From Breviolum minutum Mf 1.05b.01 (taxonomy: Eukaryota; Sar; Dinophyceae; Suessiales; Symbiodiniaceae), in the NCBI GenBank assembly GCA_000507305.1, contig DF240810.1, positions 36,554-100,553 of the forward strand: a DNA stretch of 64,000 nt. Direction: 5' to 3'. Made by a program: the position numbers and the translations under genes. This document shows positions 1-12,262 of the stretch, in pieces (within the stretch, counting starts at the first letter, position 1; every line of letters starts with the position of its first letter). The notes beneath the pieces are model-generated. The model was not told the DNA's origin. It did no database searches and worked only from the letters and a program-made list of their open reading frames with translations.

Positions 1-2040
1 CGGTCAAATTACAATAGCTTTCCGAATCTTTCAGGGTCACCACCTGTCACCACCTGAGTTTCATAAAAAAAAGGTGGAGGTTTTCCCTTGGGATGGGGGC
101 CCTGAAAAATCATCAATCCCCCCAAAAAACAACTTTTTTTTTGCTATTTATTGGGTATCTCCCCTTTTAAAGGGCTCCAACAATGGGGGGGTTAAACAGC
201 TAGGGGTCTTCCTATCCCATCCGAATGCTGGCTGCCCAGGTGGGACAAGGGGCTTCCCGAATTCGACAGTTTTTCGAACAGGAGGGGTCGAGGGGCCTCC
301 CCGTTGGAATGTGGGGAAGGTTGGGATCAGGGGCGTTTTTGCAGCAGGGTGCCGGTGCTGCTTGCAGCAGGTTGAGGGGCGTTCATATTCTTGTTTGACT
401 TTAATGTTAAAAGCAAACCATTGGAACTTAAGGTATGAAATCTCAAATGAAGAGATAGGAACTGAGGTTAGGATGATATGGGGATGAGATGATATGGGAT
501 GCTATCACATTTTGGTTGGATATTTGAGGCTCGGGCTTGTGCTCCTTGCATTGTTTTCTTGGATGAGTTGGATGCCGTGGGTCCGGGAGCCCACAGTCTG
601 TTTTGCAGTTTCGACATTTTTCCGAAACGAATCCGCAGATGCAGAAATTGATGGAAAATTTTCTGCATCCTTAATGACCTTTACCTTGAGCGAATCAGGG
701 AAAGTAATCATTGAAAACTTCCCTATGAAAAGCCACGATTCAAAGGAACTCGCAGCTTCACGTTTGTGCCTCCGTCAACTTTGAGGCTCTTCGCGTCAGA
801 TGTCCGCTTCGGGTGGTGGCAATCAGGACTTTGGATCTGTGATCTGTAAATGTTGGAGTCATTGCGTTTGCATTCAGTGACTGGACGACTCAGGAGTATG
901 CTCAGACACTGAACCAGTTGTTACTGGAGCCTGTTCCTCAATCTGCTTTTTTTGGGGGATTACAACTGGCATGTCTCGAAAAGCCTGATGACGATTAGGA
1001 GAGCAAGATTTTTCTCGATTTTCGCGTGGAATTTCACAGGGACATTTTCCAGTGAGGTTTATTGTGTTGCAAGGACATGATTGTGAAAGACTGTATAATA
1101 AACCAGTCTTCGAAATGGAGTGAAACAAGACTTTCCCATTGGATCTACCCCCCAGCCAGGATGCAATCGTGGCAAATAAAACAGGTTTTGTTTCTGCGAG
1201 ATTCCCCGAACCGTCATACTGGTGGTGATTTTCGGAATCCGCTGGGGGTAGATCCAAACCTTTTATCACCTTTTCAGCCTGCAGTTATGCGACTTTTTCG
1301 TCACTTTCGATCTGAGCTCTCAGGCTGGATGGTGTGGAGAGTAATGCAAATGGTGCCCCTCCAAGCCATGGGAACCTCTGGGTGGTGGGATGGTGGAATC
1401 TCAAGGCTGGTTGTGGCTGGTTCCTTTAATATGGACCACCTGTAACTTGGATTTCACATGATTTCACCACTTAAGCTGGAGTAACCCAAAGACGAGATGT
1501 CAAGATGTACAGGCGGTGTGCATTATTCAGGAATCTTTTAGACAGGATCCATTGGTCCTTCCACTTACCTTTATCAAAGTTCCTTCCTTTTTGTTTCATC
1601 CCAGTTGAGTCTTCCATTCCTTCATGTCTCATGGTGCTTTGCTGGATGCGACCGGCCTTGGCTTAAGCTTGATTCCATAGACCAGCCTTTGGGGAGACAC
1701 TTTAGACTGAAGAGGTTTGCCGTAGAATCTATCTAAATAATCACTTGGTTTGGATGTCAAAAGCTTCTGAATCTTCTTTTTTCCGGGATATCGTGGAGCA
1801 TCTTGCCCGTAAAAAGATCAATTAAATGCGGTTCGCACGAAGCAGGAACATGAATTTGCAGTTCGCAGACACCTCAAGAGCAACATTAGATCATTTCTTG
1901 GAACATCTTGGGCCATCAAGCATTGTTGCATTCTTCGTGTGCTGCTCCGGGAAACGCAGATGGCCAGTGGCTTGGCTCCCTCGCGGGATGCTGGGTTGCC
2001 CAGCGATGTTGTGGTCCAAAAAGCAGCTCTGCGCGAGCAA
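1..2040. other. Non-coding stretch, nothing recognised
   Basis: Only short, overlapping open frames with T-rich, biased translations are present. No domain, convincing exon, RNA gene or inverted-repeat element was recognised. Confidence 0.5.
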
Positions 2041-2058
2041 CATCATCATCATCATCAG

Positions 2059-2099
<41 letters not shown>

Positions 2100-2121
2100 C
2101 CATCATCATCATCATCGTCAC

Positions 2122-2173
<52 letters not shown>

Positions 2174-2232
2174 GTCATCATGATCATGATGATCATCAAC
2201 ATCATCATCACCACCACCGTCTTTATCATCCG

Positions 2233-2294
<62 letters not shown>

Positions 2295-2344
2295 TTCATC
2301 TTCATCACCATCATCATCATCATCGTCTTCATCATCCGTCATCG

Positions 2345-2379
<35 letters not shown>

Positions 2380-2384
2380 GTCAC

Positions 2385-2439
<55 letters not shown>

Positions 2440-2480
2440 GTCATCATGATTATGCTGATCATCAACATCATCATGATCAT
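2041..2480. repeat. (CAT)n trinucleotide microsatellite, interrupted
   Basis: About 440 bp of CAT/ATC repeats with scattered GTC, TTC and CAA interruptions. It gives open frames of poly-His, poly-Ser and poly-Ile on the plus strand and poly-Met and poly-Asp on the minus strand. These are artefacts of the repeat and not genes. Confidence 0.97.
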
Positions 2481-3205
2481 GGGACTTTTCTTGGGTGTCG
2501 CAAACTAAACACGGTATGCAACACATGTGTCCAACTTCCAGCAGAAACTAAAAGAAAGACTTAGCACAAATACATTGAATTCAAATTTCTCCAACTGAGC
2601 AGTTTAGCTGTCTTTCCATTTTTTGAGCCCATGAATGAACACAATCCTTCGGGATGTTTTTTCTCTCAGTTTGCACTTCGTGATGTTTGACCTTTTTTAA
2701 TTTCTCCCGAGGTCAGGACGTGGGCGCCAGCCGGGACAGCGCCATGGTTCCGCGCGGAACGTGGCTGAAACTCGGTCACGACGAGTTTTGGGGAAAAGAG
2801 TGGATGACGGTTTTGGATTTTTTTTGTTTTGCTGAGCTTAAATCTGGTTTCTTGAATTCTTGCCAGAGATTTCTGGCACTAAGATTGATTTTCGATGAGG
2901 AAGAACTCCATCATATCTTTTTTTTTCGATTTGAGGTTGACTCTGGAGCTGGTGCGGAGGTGGGAAATTGTTGGAAAAAATGGTCGAAATTGCTCCTGCT
3001 TGGCAGATGCTTATGTGACACCTCAGAAAGGTGTGGAAAGCGGAGCCCTTCAGCAGTTTCGATGCCTTCCCGGTGCTGTCGCAGGTGCTTTCGGTTTGTC
3101 TTATGGGTGGTTGTTCAAGCTCACGGCCGGGTTAGCGACCCCATGGCCAAACTGCAATTTCTGCGGGTGGGGTGGGGTGGGGTGGGAATGATGATGTTCC
3201 TTGAA
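2481..3205. other. Unassigned spacer between two repeats
   Basis: A 328-residue open frame runs from 2687 to 3673, but its C-terminal 160 residues are minisatellite and its N-terminal part shows no recognisable domain. I see no supported gene here. Confidence 0.4.
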
Positions 3206-3206
3206 C

Positions 3207-3652
3207 TTGCACACATGCTGGATGCTACGCAACTGTGTTTGTCTTGTCATCGCACACACGCTGGATGCTACGCAACCACGTTGGTCTTGTCATTGCACAC
3301 ATGCTGGATGCTACGCAACTGTGTTGGTCTTGTCATTGCACGCATGCTGGATGCTACACAACTGTGTTTGTCTTGTCATCGCACACACACACGCTGGATG
3401 TTACGCAACCGTGTTGGTCTTGTCATTGCACACATGCTGGATGCTACGCAACTGTGTTGGTTGGTCATTGCACACACGCTGGATGCTACGCAACCGTGTT
3501 GGTCTTGTCATTGCACACATGCTGGATGCTACGCAACTGAGTTTGTCTTGTCTTTGCACACATGCTGGATGCTACGCAACTGTGTTTGTCTTGTCATTGC
3601 ATACACGCTGGATGCTACGCAACTGCATTGGTCTTGTCATTGCACACAACGC
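3207..3652 (+). repeat. 43-bp minisatellite, about 10 copies
   Basis: The units share GCTGGATGCTACGCAAC followed by TGTGTTGGTCTTGTCATTGCACACA with a few substitutions and small indels; about ten copies lie head to tail. Because the unit length is not a multiple of three, the same peptide-like strings (for example CWMLRN, LDATQ, AGCYAT) appear in turn in all three plus-strand frames. The frames are therefore repeat-driven. Confidence 0.95.
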
Positions 3653-4626
3653 GAGAAGATGGTGATAAAATGACGTCTTTTTTTCGGCGGATGGTTCCAA
3701 GACGCACGAATACCAAGCTAAACGCCTTTGTGAAGACATGAACCCATGGAAAAAATGGGACAAAATGAACATCTGAACCAACAGGCCATAAATTGAAATC
3801 AACACCTTTGCAGCATTTCGTGCATCTTCAGCAAAATGCCATGGGAATATCGCCCAGGGTCGCAATCACGGCCGTAACCTTGTTCAAGGTAACAATCAGA
3901 GATTTCACATACAACATGTATAATGTATATAATTTAGGATATACACATTTTATTTGTTCTCGTTTGAAGACTAGGAATGACAAGGCAAGTAAATTTGAAT
4001 CATCACCCTGTAATGTCTTCCATCAGCAAAGGTGTTGCAAGTTGCAACCAAAGTTATCCAAGTTGCCCTAACAAGAAACAGAAGCAACATTTGATCTGGC
4101 ATCGTTCATCCAATCATAGAAGTGAGGAAACTTCGTGCAGTTTTACCAACCACCTGCAGGCGAAGAGCGCCTACCAATGGATCTGTGGAGATGAACTCGG
4201 AGTGACTTGGAGGTAAATTGCTTGGTTTGGGGGGGTTGATCTCCAAATCCAGTCAGCATCCATATCCGAAAATCAAACATAATATTGCAAACTATCATAA
4301 AGTATCTATATCATATATATATATATATTCATACACATATACATTGATTTTGTGCATGATATGAATATATACATATATACACTAAGATTTTGTTTATATT
4401 TTCTGGCTGACCCCAAATCCAAGAACAGAAGCACCTTCACAAACATGGAATGTCTTGCAGTCTTGCGGCACTGGCATTTGAAGAATGTCCATCTTGGTTA
4501 TTGTCCTGCCCGGAGTCACAACCCCCTTTTCGAAGATTTACGGATCCCCAAAAAATTCGCCTCGAAAAGTGGGGAGTGAGTCGAAACCGTGGGTCCCAGT
4601 ACCATTTTTTTCAATAAAACCCATTG
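3653..4626. other. Non-coding, AT-rich microsatellite near 4310-4385
   Basis: No gene is recognised. TA-rich dinucleotide runs (tatatatata) lie around 4312-4330 and again around 4363-4383. Confidence 0.4.
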
Positions 4627-4727
4627 CCCTAAGAATCCTGACCCCTCAAAAATGGCTATTTTGAGGACCCGGACCCCTGTTATACAGGTTCAAACCCTTC
4701 CATTGGAGGGTCCAAGGATTCTTAGGG
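4627..4727. mobile_element. Short TIR element (MITE/introner-like), CCCTAAGAATCC ends
   Basis: A 101-bp segment starts CCCTAAGAATCC and ends GGATTCTTAGGG, a perfect 12-bp terminal inverted repeat. Weaker complementarity continues inward (ACCCCTCAAAAATGG against CCATTGGAGGGT). It has no coding capacity. The host context is unknown because no exon was recognised nearby. Confidence 0.7.
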
Positions 4728-7700
4728 TGGGACCAATGAGGATGGTTGGAACATGCTTACGAATCACCAGGGGAAATTTGATAAATTTGGATCTAAGGCG
4801 CGAGTGACCTGGGAGCGTAGCTTGGCTCCAACGACGACCCAAATTTGTCACCTTTGATCAAAGGTTTGGGTATCTTTGATCAAGGGAAAAATTACCCCAA
4901 CCTTGGGGGGCCAGATCAAAACAGTAACAAAAAATGTATGGTCATTTTGAGTGATCTGTCCTTTTTTATGCATTGGTTTAAGGTTGCCCCTGTTTTGATC
5001 ATGATTCGTAGTTTTGTGGAAGATTTTGAGGTTGCAAAGTCTACGGACCCGTCATCTCACAGATCTGTTCCGCAGCAGACTACTTCTCGGGATTTGCCAC
5101 TGAAGCGGTGTGGGTCCCAAGAAAAAAGGTTTGAGTTTGAGGTTCTGTTGAGGGTTTGAAAGCAGCTTGGTTTACCTGCTTGAGATAATTTCGATACAAA
5201 GATTCAACGAAGCCATGATTCTTCATTCAGTTTAATGAAATGTCAGGATTTTTTAAGTAGAAGACATCACATATCTCAGATGTTGAACGTGACGTTGGAC
5301 CTGATAGAATCGTCACTTTCACCAAAACCCGGTAAACCCGGGCTGAAAAAAACCATGTCAAATTCCTGGGGGGACATGCCGGACTTGGGTTGAGAAATGG
5401 CCAGAAGAAGGTTTCAAACGACAGGACCTCCAAATGAAATAATCCTTTTTTCCAGACGTCCAGGCGGAGAGGCAGCGTGCCTTCATAGAGAATTTGAGTC
5501 GGTACCGGGGTCGCAGTGAAGGGTTGGTTCTGAGATGGCGTAAGCGAAATTTCCTCATTTCGACTGTCAACAACAGATAGGTAGCCTGATAACATTGAAA
5601 AGGTTGGTTGTAGGTTGTTCTTTTTTTAAAAAAGTTTCCTGATCCGTTCAACAGGCAAAGATAAAGAACCGCAAGAGTGGTTGGGTTGGTTGAATTCTTG
5701 CACACTTTGAGGACATGGATTGCTGCAGCTGAAGCTTTGTCAGACACCAGAGACGGAGAGATTTTTCAGGGAATTGATTCGAATCCTTGGAATTTCTAGA
5801 TTCGGCCCTTGGTGTTTTTTTCAAGCAAACGTTTGTGTTTTTTTCAAGAAATTCTCCAAAGATTTGTAACATCTTTTCGTCGCGGTTGGATTGGCGGGTT
5901 GTTGTTTTTTTGATGACCCGAGTCTGCATTGTTCATCACCTGTTCCTGACCGGAATCGCCAGAGAATGATTTTCTTTGGTCAAGGCATGTGGATTTTGAA
6001 GTCAGTTTCTGTTGATTTATACACCGGATCTAGAGAATTGGCCGCTCAGAATGCTTCGCTAGTCAGGCCAGTGACTGCCCCTTTCATTGCCTCTGCACAC
6101 TATTGCTCTGGTGATCGAAAGAGGCAGTCAGTTTCCAGTTTCCCATTCTGCGGAGGAAGGATTTGGGGCCGAAATTTTTTGGATTTCTTCGACAAACCCA
6201 AATAACTCGGTGACTTTTTGGTGGGAACTCAAACATTATTTGGTTATTTTCACGCCATAAAACTGGGGAGATGATCCAATTTTATCCAATCCATTGGGTT
6301 GAAAACTTCACAAAAAGGCCCCCGCAGATGATGGAGTTTTTGACGCCAACCGCGCCAAAGACCTTGACAGGTCTGAGTGGATTGCCAAGAAGGCAGCTGG
6401 TGGCTGGTGGCGTCTTCCACAACTGGTGGCCCTTGTGGTAAATTGAGTCTATCAGTTTTGAAGTAAAAGTTTTTATATAGACAAATCTACCAAGTCTTGG
6501 TTATTGGGGAAAGTTCCAAAAACATCCCTCATTTTTGACAAAAACATCCCTCATTTTTGAAGAACCCCTTTTTCGCCAACGTTATTGGGGAAAAAACACC
6601 CCTCATTTCCCAGATGGTGAAACCCTGGGCCCTGGTTGGGTGCGCTGTCAGCTTGGTGGCCTTCAACAACTACAACTCGCATACTGACGACTGCCAAGCT
6701 TCGCTTCTCATGAATTGCGCTTTTCATGTTTTCTGAAAGTGTCCCATGTTCTGTACTTTGTTGTGTTTTTTCCATAATGTTTGGGCAGGTGTTTCAATCA
6801 ATTCGTTTTTCCTCTCAACTTTCTTGCTCAAGCCAAGCAGTGAAAAACGCTGCAATTTTTGGTCCGGTACGGGATCAAACCACGCAACAGGTGTGGCTCT
6901 TGAAAGAAAAATGAAGCTTCCAGCGCTGTAACAAACTTTGTTGACCGCTATTTCAATTTGCATTGCGCACAGCCAGAAACCATGGTGTTTCACCACCTTT
7001 CCTGATAAATCTTGAAGTTGCACAGAGAAAAAACCATGGAAAAGCTCATATTGCGGGATGTGATGCTCAATTGATACGTCTGTTTTTTTTGTTTTACCCG
7101 CAAAACGCGGGTGTTTGGGCGCTGGACTGGAGGTCACCAACGAACGCCTTGGATCAGGAGCCAGGTTGGAGCTGCTGAGTGATTTTTTTTGGAGAGAGAG
7201 AGTTTGCCTGGAAAAAAACCACTCGCAAACTTTTTTTTGTTTCCAAAAAAGAGAGGTTTTTCATGCTTTTCAAGATTTTCTTGGGAGATTGGTGGGTTGG
7301 GGTTGGCATGATTTCCTGCTTGGGAAATCATTTTTTTTGTCAGGATGCCGATGCCAGCCGTTGATCCAGACAGCAACGCGCCTGACAGCAATTTGCCAAT
7401 GGATGCATCTTGGGCTGCGATTTGGGGGTTGCAATGAGAAATTCACAGAAATCTGTCATCAAGTAGGATACAACAAGGGATACCCTGAAGGATATTTTGG
7501 AAACCTATTTATTGAAAATTATGAATAGTATGACAAACGTTGTTCTTTCTCTTTAGCAGGACGTTACAAACATATACATCTAGCATAGTACATCTTCATA
7601 TCTCGAGCCTTTTGTCCACATTTGTGAGACGCGCTAACGGGACCATCGAGTGTTTTCCCCTTTGGAAATTGAGCCTCTTTATGATAACCAAACATTTACT

Positions 7701-8229
7701 TAGAATTTGTTCAAGCAAATTGTGCAAGATAGGGTGGGTGGTACCATAGTCGGGGTTTGGGGAACATTCTGCAGGCAATATGTAAAGCATTATTGTCACC
7801 TTCAAGATCTACCCATTTAGACACGAACTGTTGCATCTATCCGGGCAATTTATAACGACCTCAGCTGAGGTCACCCCCAAATGGTGGTTTAGGTTTTCGA
7901 ATCTCCCAAAATGGATTTTATTCAGCTTAAGGATTTATAATAAATGGCCCAGATCTATGTGTAACTGTATATGTTTGGTTTTCCTCCGTTTGCCCGACAA
8001 GTTTCGGTCGAATTTTTGGCTGTCGAGATGATTTTTTTGTCCATCCCAAAGTTTGCCCAACAGATGTCGTGGACCAACCGCCCAAATTCCGACTGTCTGA
8101 GAACAGATTGCCCCAGATTGCCAAAAACAGCCTTCAAACCTGGGGCTTCATGGGCGTCCATGAATCCAAAATTGAATCACTGGAAAACCCGGCAGAAAAC
8201 TCCTTGTCCCAACCCAGCTGAAAAAACAG
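4728..8229. other. Non-coding stretch
   Basis: No domain or confident exon was found. Small local repeats are present: AACATCCCTCATTTTTGA occurs twice near 6520-6560, with a third related stretch near 6595-6610, and TTTGATCAAAGG-like palindromes lie near 4855-4885. The open frames are T-rich and lack conserved motifs. Confidence 0.4.
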
Positions 8230-8312
8230 GTCGATTTGGCCGGCAAAGTGGAAGCACAAGCACGACAACTCAGTGAGCAGGAACGGCGTATTCAAGAACT
8301 TGAAACTTGTTT
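8230..8312 (+). CDS. Exon candidate, coiled-coil segment
   Basis: After an acceptor-like AAACAG the sequence reads in one frame as a charged helix with heptad character, including KVEAQARQLSEQERRIQELE, before the frame stops. Base composition is richer in GC than the flanks. There is no recognised homologue. It could be one exon of a coiled-coil protein, and the donor site is not clear. Confidence 0.3.
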
Positions 8313-8639
8313 TTGAAATGGAGAAGTGGACAGGTTTGGCTCCTGTTTGGTGGTTTTTGTTTTTTTTTCTGAAGGGCCAGAAATCCTCAGAGATTTTTTG
8401 TGAAACTGTGAAACTGGGTGCCTTTTTTTGGGCTGGTTGCGAAAACGGAAGGTTTTCGAAACCTTCCATTCATGGGTTTCGTTTGACTGTTGACTGGTGA
8501 AAAAACATCTTTTTTGTTAGAAACCAAAGATTTCAAAGATTTTGTTGGTCGTAACATGACCTAACTGTCAGATTTGTCAACATGACCAGTTGGACCTGGT
8601 GATCGCAGCTGAGCCAACTGGAAAATCCTGAAAAATCTC

Positions 8640-8769
8640 CCGGTGGATTGGCCTCATTTTGACCGAGGAGCGGCGCCTACTGTTCATTGGTGATTCACCC
8701 CCTGAGGCGGAGAAAGGTGAAGTTGTGCTGATGGAAGATACTTGGCGGCCTGGTGTTTTACTAAGTTAG
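8640..8769 (+). CDS. Exon candidate, unknown
   Basis: One frame contains RWIGLILTEERRLLFIGDSP followed by an acidic PEAEKGEVVLMED stretch and then a stop at 8767. The mixed hydrophobic and charged composition is protein-like, unlike the surrounding sequence. It may belong with the coiled-coil segment 400 bp upstream, but nothing proves that. No family was recognised. Confidence 0.25.
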
Positions 8770-9006
8770 CAAGATGAGAAGCAAGATGAAATGACAAAGC
8801 GACGAAACGACAAGAGGCGACCAACGAAAGAACGGCAAGAAAGAACCGGAATCACTGAATCAAGTACAGAGAACAAGAAGCAACACCACAAACACCTTAA
8901 GTGTCCGGCCGGTCTAGGGCATGATAGGACAAAAGAAAGTCGATTGGGAGAGGCCAAACTCGTTCGATGCGGTTGATTCGTTGAAGTCTCCAAAAACAAT
9001 GCAAAT

Positions 9007-9121
9007 ATATGGGTGTTTCCCAAAAATAGGGGTGTTTCCCCCAAAATGGATGATTTATTTCATGGAAATCCCTATGAAAATGGATGATTTGGGGGGAAAA
9101 CCCACCATTTAAGGAAACACC
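9007..9121. mobile_element. Family A short TIR element, 3' end truncated
   Basis: It begins ATATGGGTGTTTCC and ends GGAAACACC, lacking the final CATAT seen in the copies at 39909, 45959 and 51971. Internal sequence shared with those copies includes AAAATAGGGGT and AAAATGGATGAT. Confidence 0.75.
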
Positions 9122-10261
9122 AATTTTTTTCGGGTCGGCAGCCTTGGTTCGCTCAGGAAAATCCAACGTCTCGAGAGTCGCAAACCAACAACAAAGCAAG
9201 CAGGGTTGACTCGGCAACCTACGAATTTGATCATTCAATGTGGGATGCTGCCTTGTTGGTGCCTTGGGTTTTTGATTTTTTTTTGTATGTTTGTTTTTGG
9301 ATGAGTTATGATTGTTTGAAATCCTGGATCTGTTTCAGGTTTATGGTCATGTTTTGGTCTTCATGATCCTAGCAGAAGTTGATTCTTTAAGTACATAATA
9401 CATGATACAGATTGTATTTATCTATGTAATTATATAAGTAGATCTTTATCGACTCAAACCAAAGCTGAAGAAGTTGTGTTTTATTTTCTGCTTCGCAAAA
9501 TGCTGATTTTTCACATTAAAAAATGGTCTAGAAAAAACCACATTTCGGTCACGCGGCGTTACTAAACGGCATCCAAGATTTGTTGCATATTTTGCCAAAC
9601 AGCCTCTGTGGACCCATTGGAAGGGGGTTCCCTTAGCAGCACTTTCTAGATGTGAAAAAAATTGAGCCATCTTGCACTTTTTATTGGCCTTGGCAGTGGT
9701 TTTTGAAGGTTTTGTTCGGTGTTTGCAGTGGTGAAAACATGTTTCTTCACTTCCCATATAAAAAAAAGAAGTTCTCAGTTCACATTATCCTCCTTTATCC
9801 GAAGTTCTCAGTTCACATTATCCTCCTTTGCAAGTTTTACAGCAGGTTCAATCGCTTTTCCTTCGCGACATTGTGTGGCCAAACAAACTTTTTGGTTCAT
9901 GCGATTGCCAGCTGTTTTGCTGTCCCCAACTCATTGAGTCCATGTTTTCTTTAAAGAACTCCACATGTCAAGGCACTGTGCAGGGTATTTTTGGTTAAGA
10001 TGGTTGTCATACCCCGTTTAAAAAAGAATCAACTACGTTATGCCAGAAACCCACTCCGTTTTACACTAATCTACTCCGTTTTGTTTATATTTTACCCCGT
10101 TATAAATTTTATGCCAGATTCCCGTCATACTGTCGCCAGATCGACCCTTTTCGGGCCAATGTCCCGGCCAAGCTTTGTTCCCCATGTAACGTAGCCATCA
10201 TTTGCAACGTAGCATCGTGAGTGACCGTGGCATCATTTGCATGTTGAGACTGAGCGACCGT
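9122..10261. other. Non-coding, with a 33-bp tandem duplication at 9768-9829
   Basis: GAAGTTCTCAGTTCACATTA and the following bases are repeated once head to tail (9768-9800 and 9801-9829). Near 10003-10100 the motif (C/T)CCGTT recurs four times at irregular spacing. No gene was recognised. Confidence 0.5.
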
Positions 10262-10339
10262 AGCATCATCATCGTCATCATCGTCATCATCGTCAATATC
10301 AATATCAATATCAATATCAATATCAATATCAATAACAAT

Positions 10340-10387
<48 letters not shown>

Positions 10388-10425
10388 GTCATCNNNNNNN
10401 NNNNNNNNNNNNNNNNNNNNNNNNN

Positions 10426-10487
<62 letters not shown>

Positions 10488-10489
10488 AT

Positions 10490-10561
<72 letters not shown>

Positions 10562-10595
10562 GTCATCATCATCGTCATCATCAATATCATCAGAA
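10262..10595. repeat. (CAT)n microsatellite with (ATCAAT)n block and assembly gap
   Basis: ATC/CAT repeats enclose an (ATCAAT)n stretch at about 10293-10344 and a run of 32 N at 10394-10425. Poly-Asp, poly-Met and poly-Ile frames across it, including those running through the N run, are artefacts. Confidence 0.97.
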
Positions 10596-12136
10596 GCACA
10601 TGACAAGCAGAAAAAGTGGCCAAAACTGCGGGGGCGGTATTCCTGGCGTGAGTAAAAACCAGGCTTTAGTTTTGTTTTTCAACACTCTTTCCGGGTTTCC
10701 AATTAGATTCAAAGGTTGCTTCGTTGTTTTGGTGAAAAGGCAACCTCCAACTTTCACCGAAGAAGCATGGGAGATCTTATCGAAATTCCTGGGGACCACC
10801 AGTCCACTGGTGACCACAGGTGTTTGTGAACTACTCCAACTGCGCAGACATGATTGTCCTGCTGTCTGGATGCGCATTGAAACTAGCTTTCAAACAGTTA
10901 GTCATTGAGGCTTTGTTGTTTGACAGATTTGTTTGGTGCAAGGGGAAGACACATGTGAAGTTTCCAGAAGCAAAAGCTAGTGCCTTTTTGGAAAATTGAA
11001 AACTGCAAAGTCAGATAGGATTTTCATCATGAAATGAGCAGTCTAAGGCTTTTCCGCATTTCAACATTTCATTTCGATTTTGATGAAATATCCCATTTTG
11101 ACACAAAAAATGCCCCCAATTTGTGGGGATTTTAGCTTTTCTTATCCCCGGAATTTATCGAACCAAGGAATTTTGGTTTGCAGATTGCTTTCTTGCTGAC
11201 CATCGGATATGACATGTTGGAAAACAAGTACACAGATGAGAAGGCAGAAAAAAGAACCCTACGGAGACGGGTCACGTGATTTTGCAGCGTTGAAATCAAT
11301 GTATTGTTTGTGGATGTGTTGATATGAAATTGTATTTCGAAGTCGCCATTGGCAGATATTGTTCTGCTACTCTGGCTACACAATCATTAAAAAGAAATAG
11401 ATAGTGAAGTCCACACTCCTTTCAAATGCAACATAGCGGAAAGGGCCGAAACCGCCTAGCTTTAATGTGTGAGTAGGAGGAAACCCAGCTAGTGAAAGCA
11501 GACAAGCTATTTTTTTTTCCGACTGTGGGGTCTTGATTTTTGAGTGTGTGCCTCGTGCCGCGTCGCGTTGCGTCGCGTTGCGTCGGGCTGCGGGCGTCGT
11601 ACAACAAAGTCAAGATCACATCTCAGCCAAGTAAGAAAAAATGAATCAAATGTCATTCCATTGTCTGAATACACGCTGATGGTACGCATGTTTTAAAAAC
11701 AATGCCAACTTTGTTGTGCAATATTGGGGTAAGACATTTATTGAAGACGCTGACACAAGAACACGTCCATCATCCTCATTGACTTTGTTGTGTGATACAA
11801 TATATTTGGTTTAGTTCTTTATGTGATCACATTGTTTGCCTATCTTATATATGCCGCGCCGTCGGAAACTGCCTGTCATGTGAGTTGCATTTGCAGGTCA
11901 AGGAGATGCTACAATGGCGTGTGGAAAAAGGCCGTGGGGACCATGGTTTTCTCTTCAAGAAAAACATCCCTGAAATGTGTGCGAAGGGGGTTTGGAACTA
12001 TTTTTTTTTGAGGTTTTCCCAGTTCACTTGTATTTGGTACTTCTTCTATCCCGAACTGGCACTTGATCCCAAAGTATTTGCATCCTCCCAGGGTCCCAAA
12101 AAAAAGAGGCTTGTTTCACGCCCCGCTGGCAGGTCA
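10596..12136. other. Mostly non-coding; weak exon-like spots
   Basis: Exon-like peptides occur near 10755-10880 (FTEEAWEILSKFLG) and 11898-11965 (VKEMLQWRVEKGRGDHGF, after a CAG acceptor). Neither can be joined to a neighbour or assigned to a family. TGCGTCGCG is tandemly repeated near 11560-11585. Confidence 0.3.
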
Positions 12137-12140
12137 CCTT

Positions 12141-12262
12141 GCGGACAACTTTGACTCGGGGCAAGGTCTCACTTTGCTCGCAAAACTCTGTTCTCGGGAT
12201 GAGTGGACTTTTGAGCAAGACGAATACGATTTGATGCGTCTTGGCCAAAAAGGTGACCCGTA
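12141..12262 (+). CDS. Exon candidate, unknown
   Basis: After an acceptor-like TGGCAG the frame reads GHLADNFDSGQGLTLLAKLC and continues with an acidic DEWTFEQDEYDLMRLGQKG before a stop at 12262. GC content and amino-acid composition are protein-like. No family was recognised and the donor is undetermined. Confidence 0.3.

Noticed and set aside
1826-2526. Long poly-His, poly-Ser, poly-Ile, poly-Met and poly-Asp open frames
   Set aside because: They are translations of a CAT microsatellite in its six frames; all frames are open for the same trivial reason.
3207-3652. Regular repeats that might suggest a CRISPR array
   Set aside because: Units are contiguous 43-bp copies with no unique spacers, and the genome is eukaryotic.
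10240-10260. Spliced-leader RNA gene (GAGCGACCGTAGCATC looked partly similar)
   Set aside because: It does not match the dinoflagellate spliced-leader core, and the similarity ends at the microsatellite.
10109-10623. Poly-Asp and poly-Met frames of about 140-165 residues
   Set aside because: Microsatellite translation that also runs through 32 undetermined bases.
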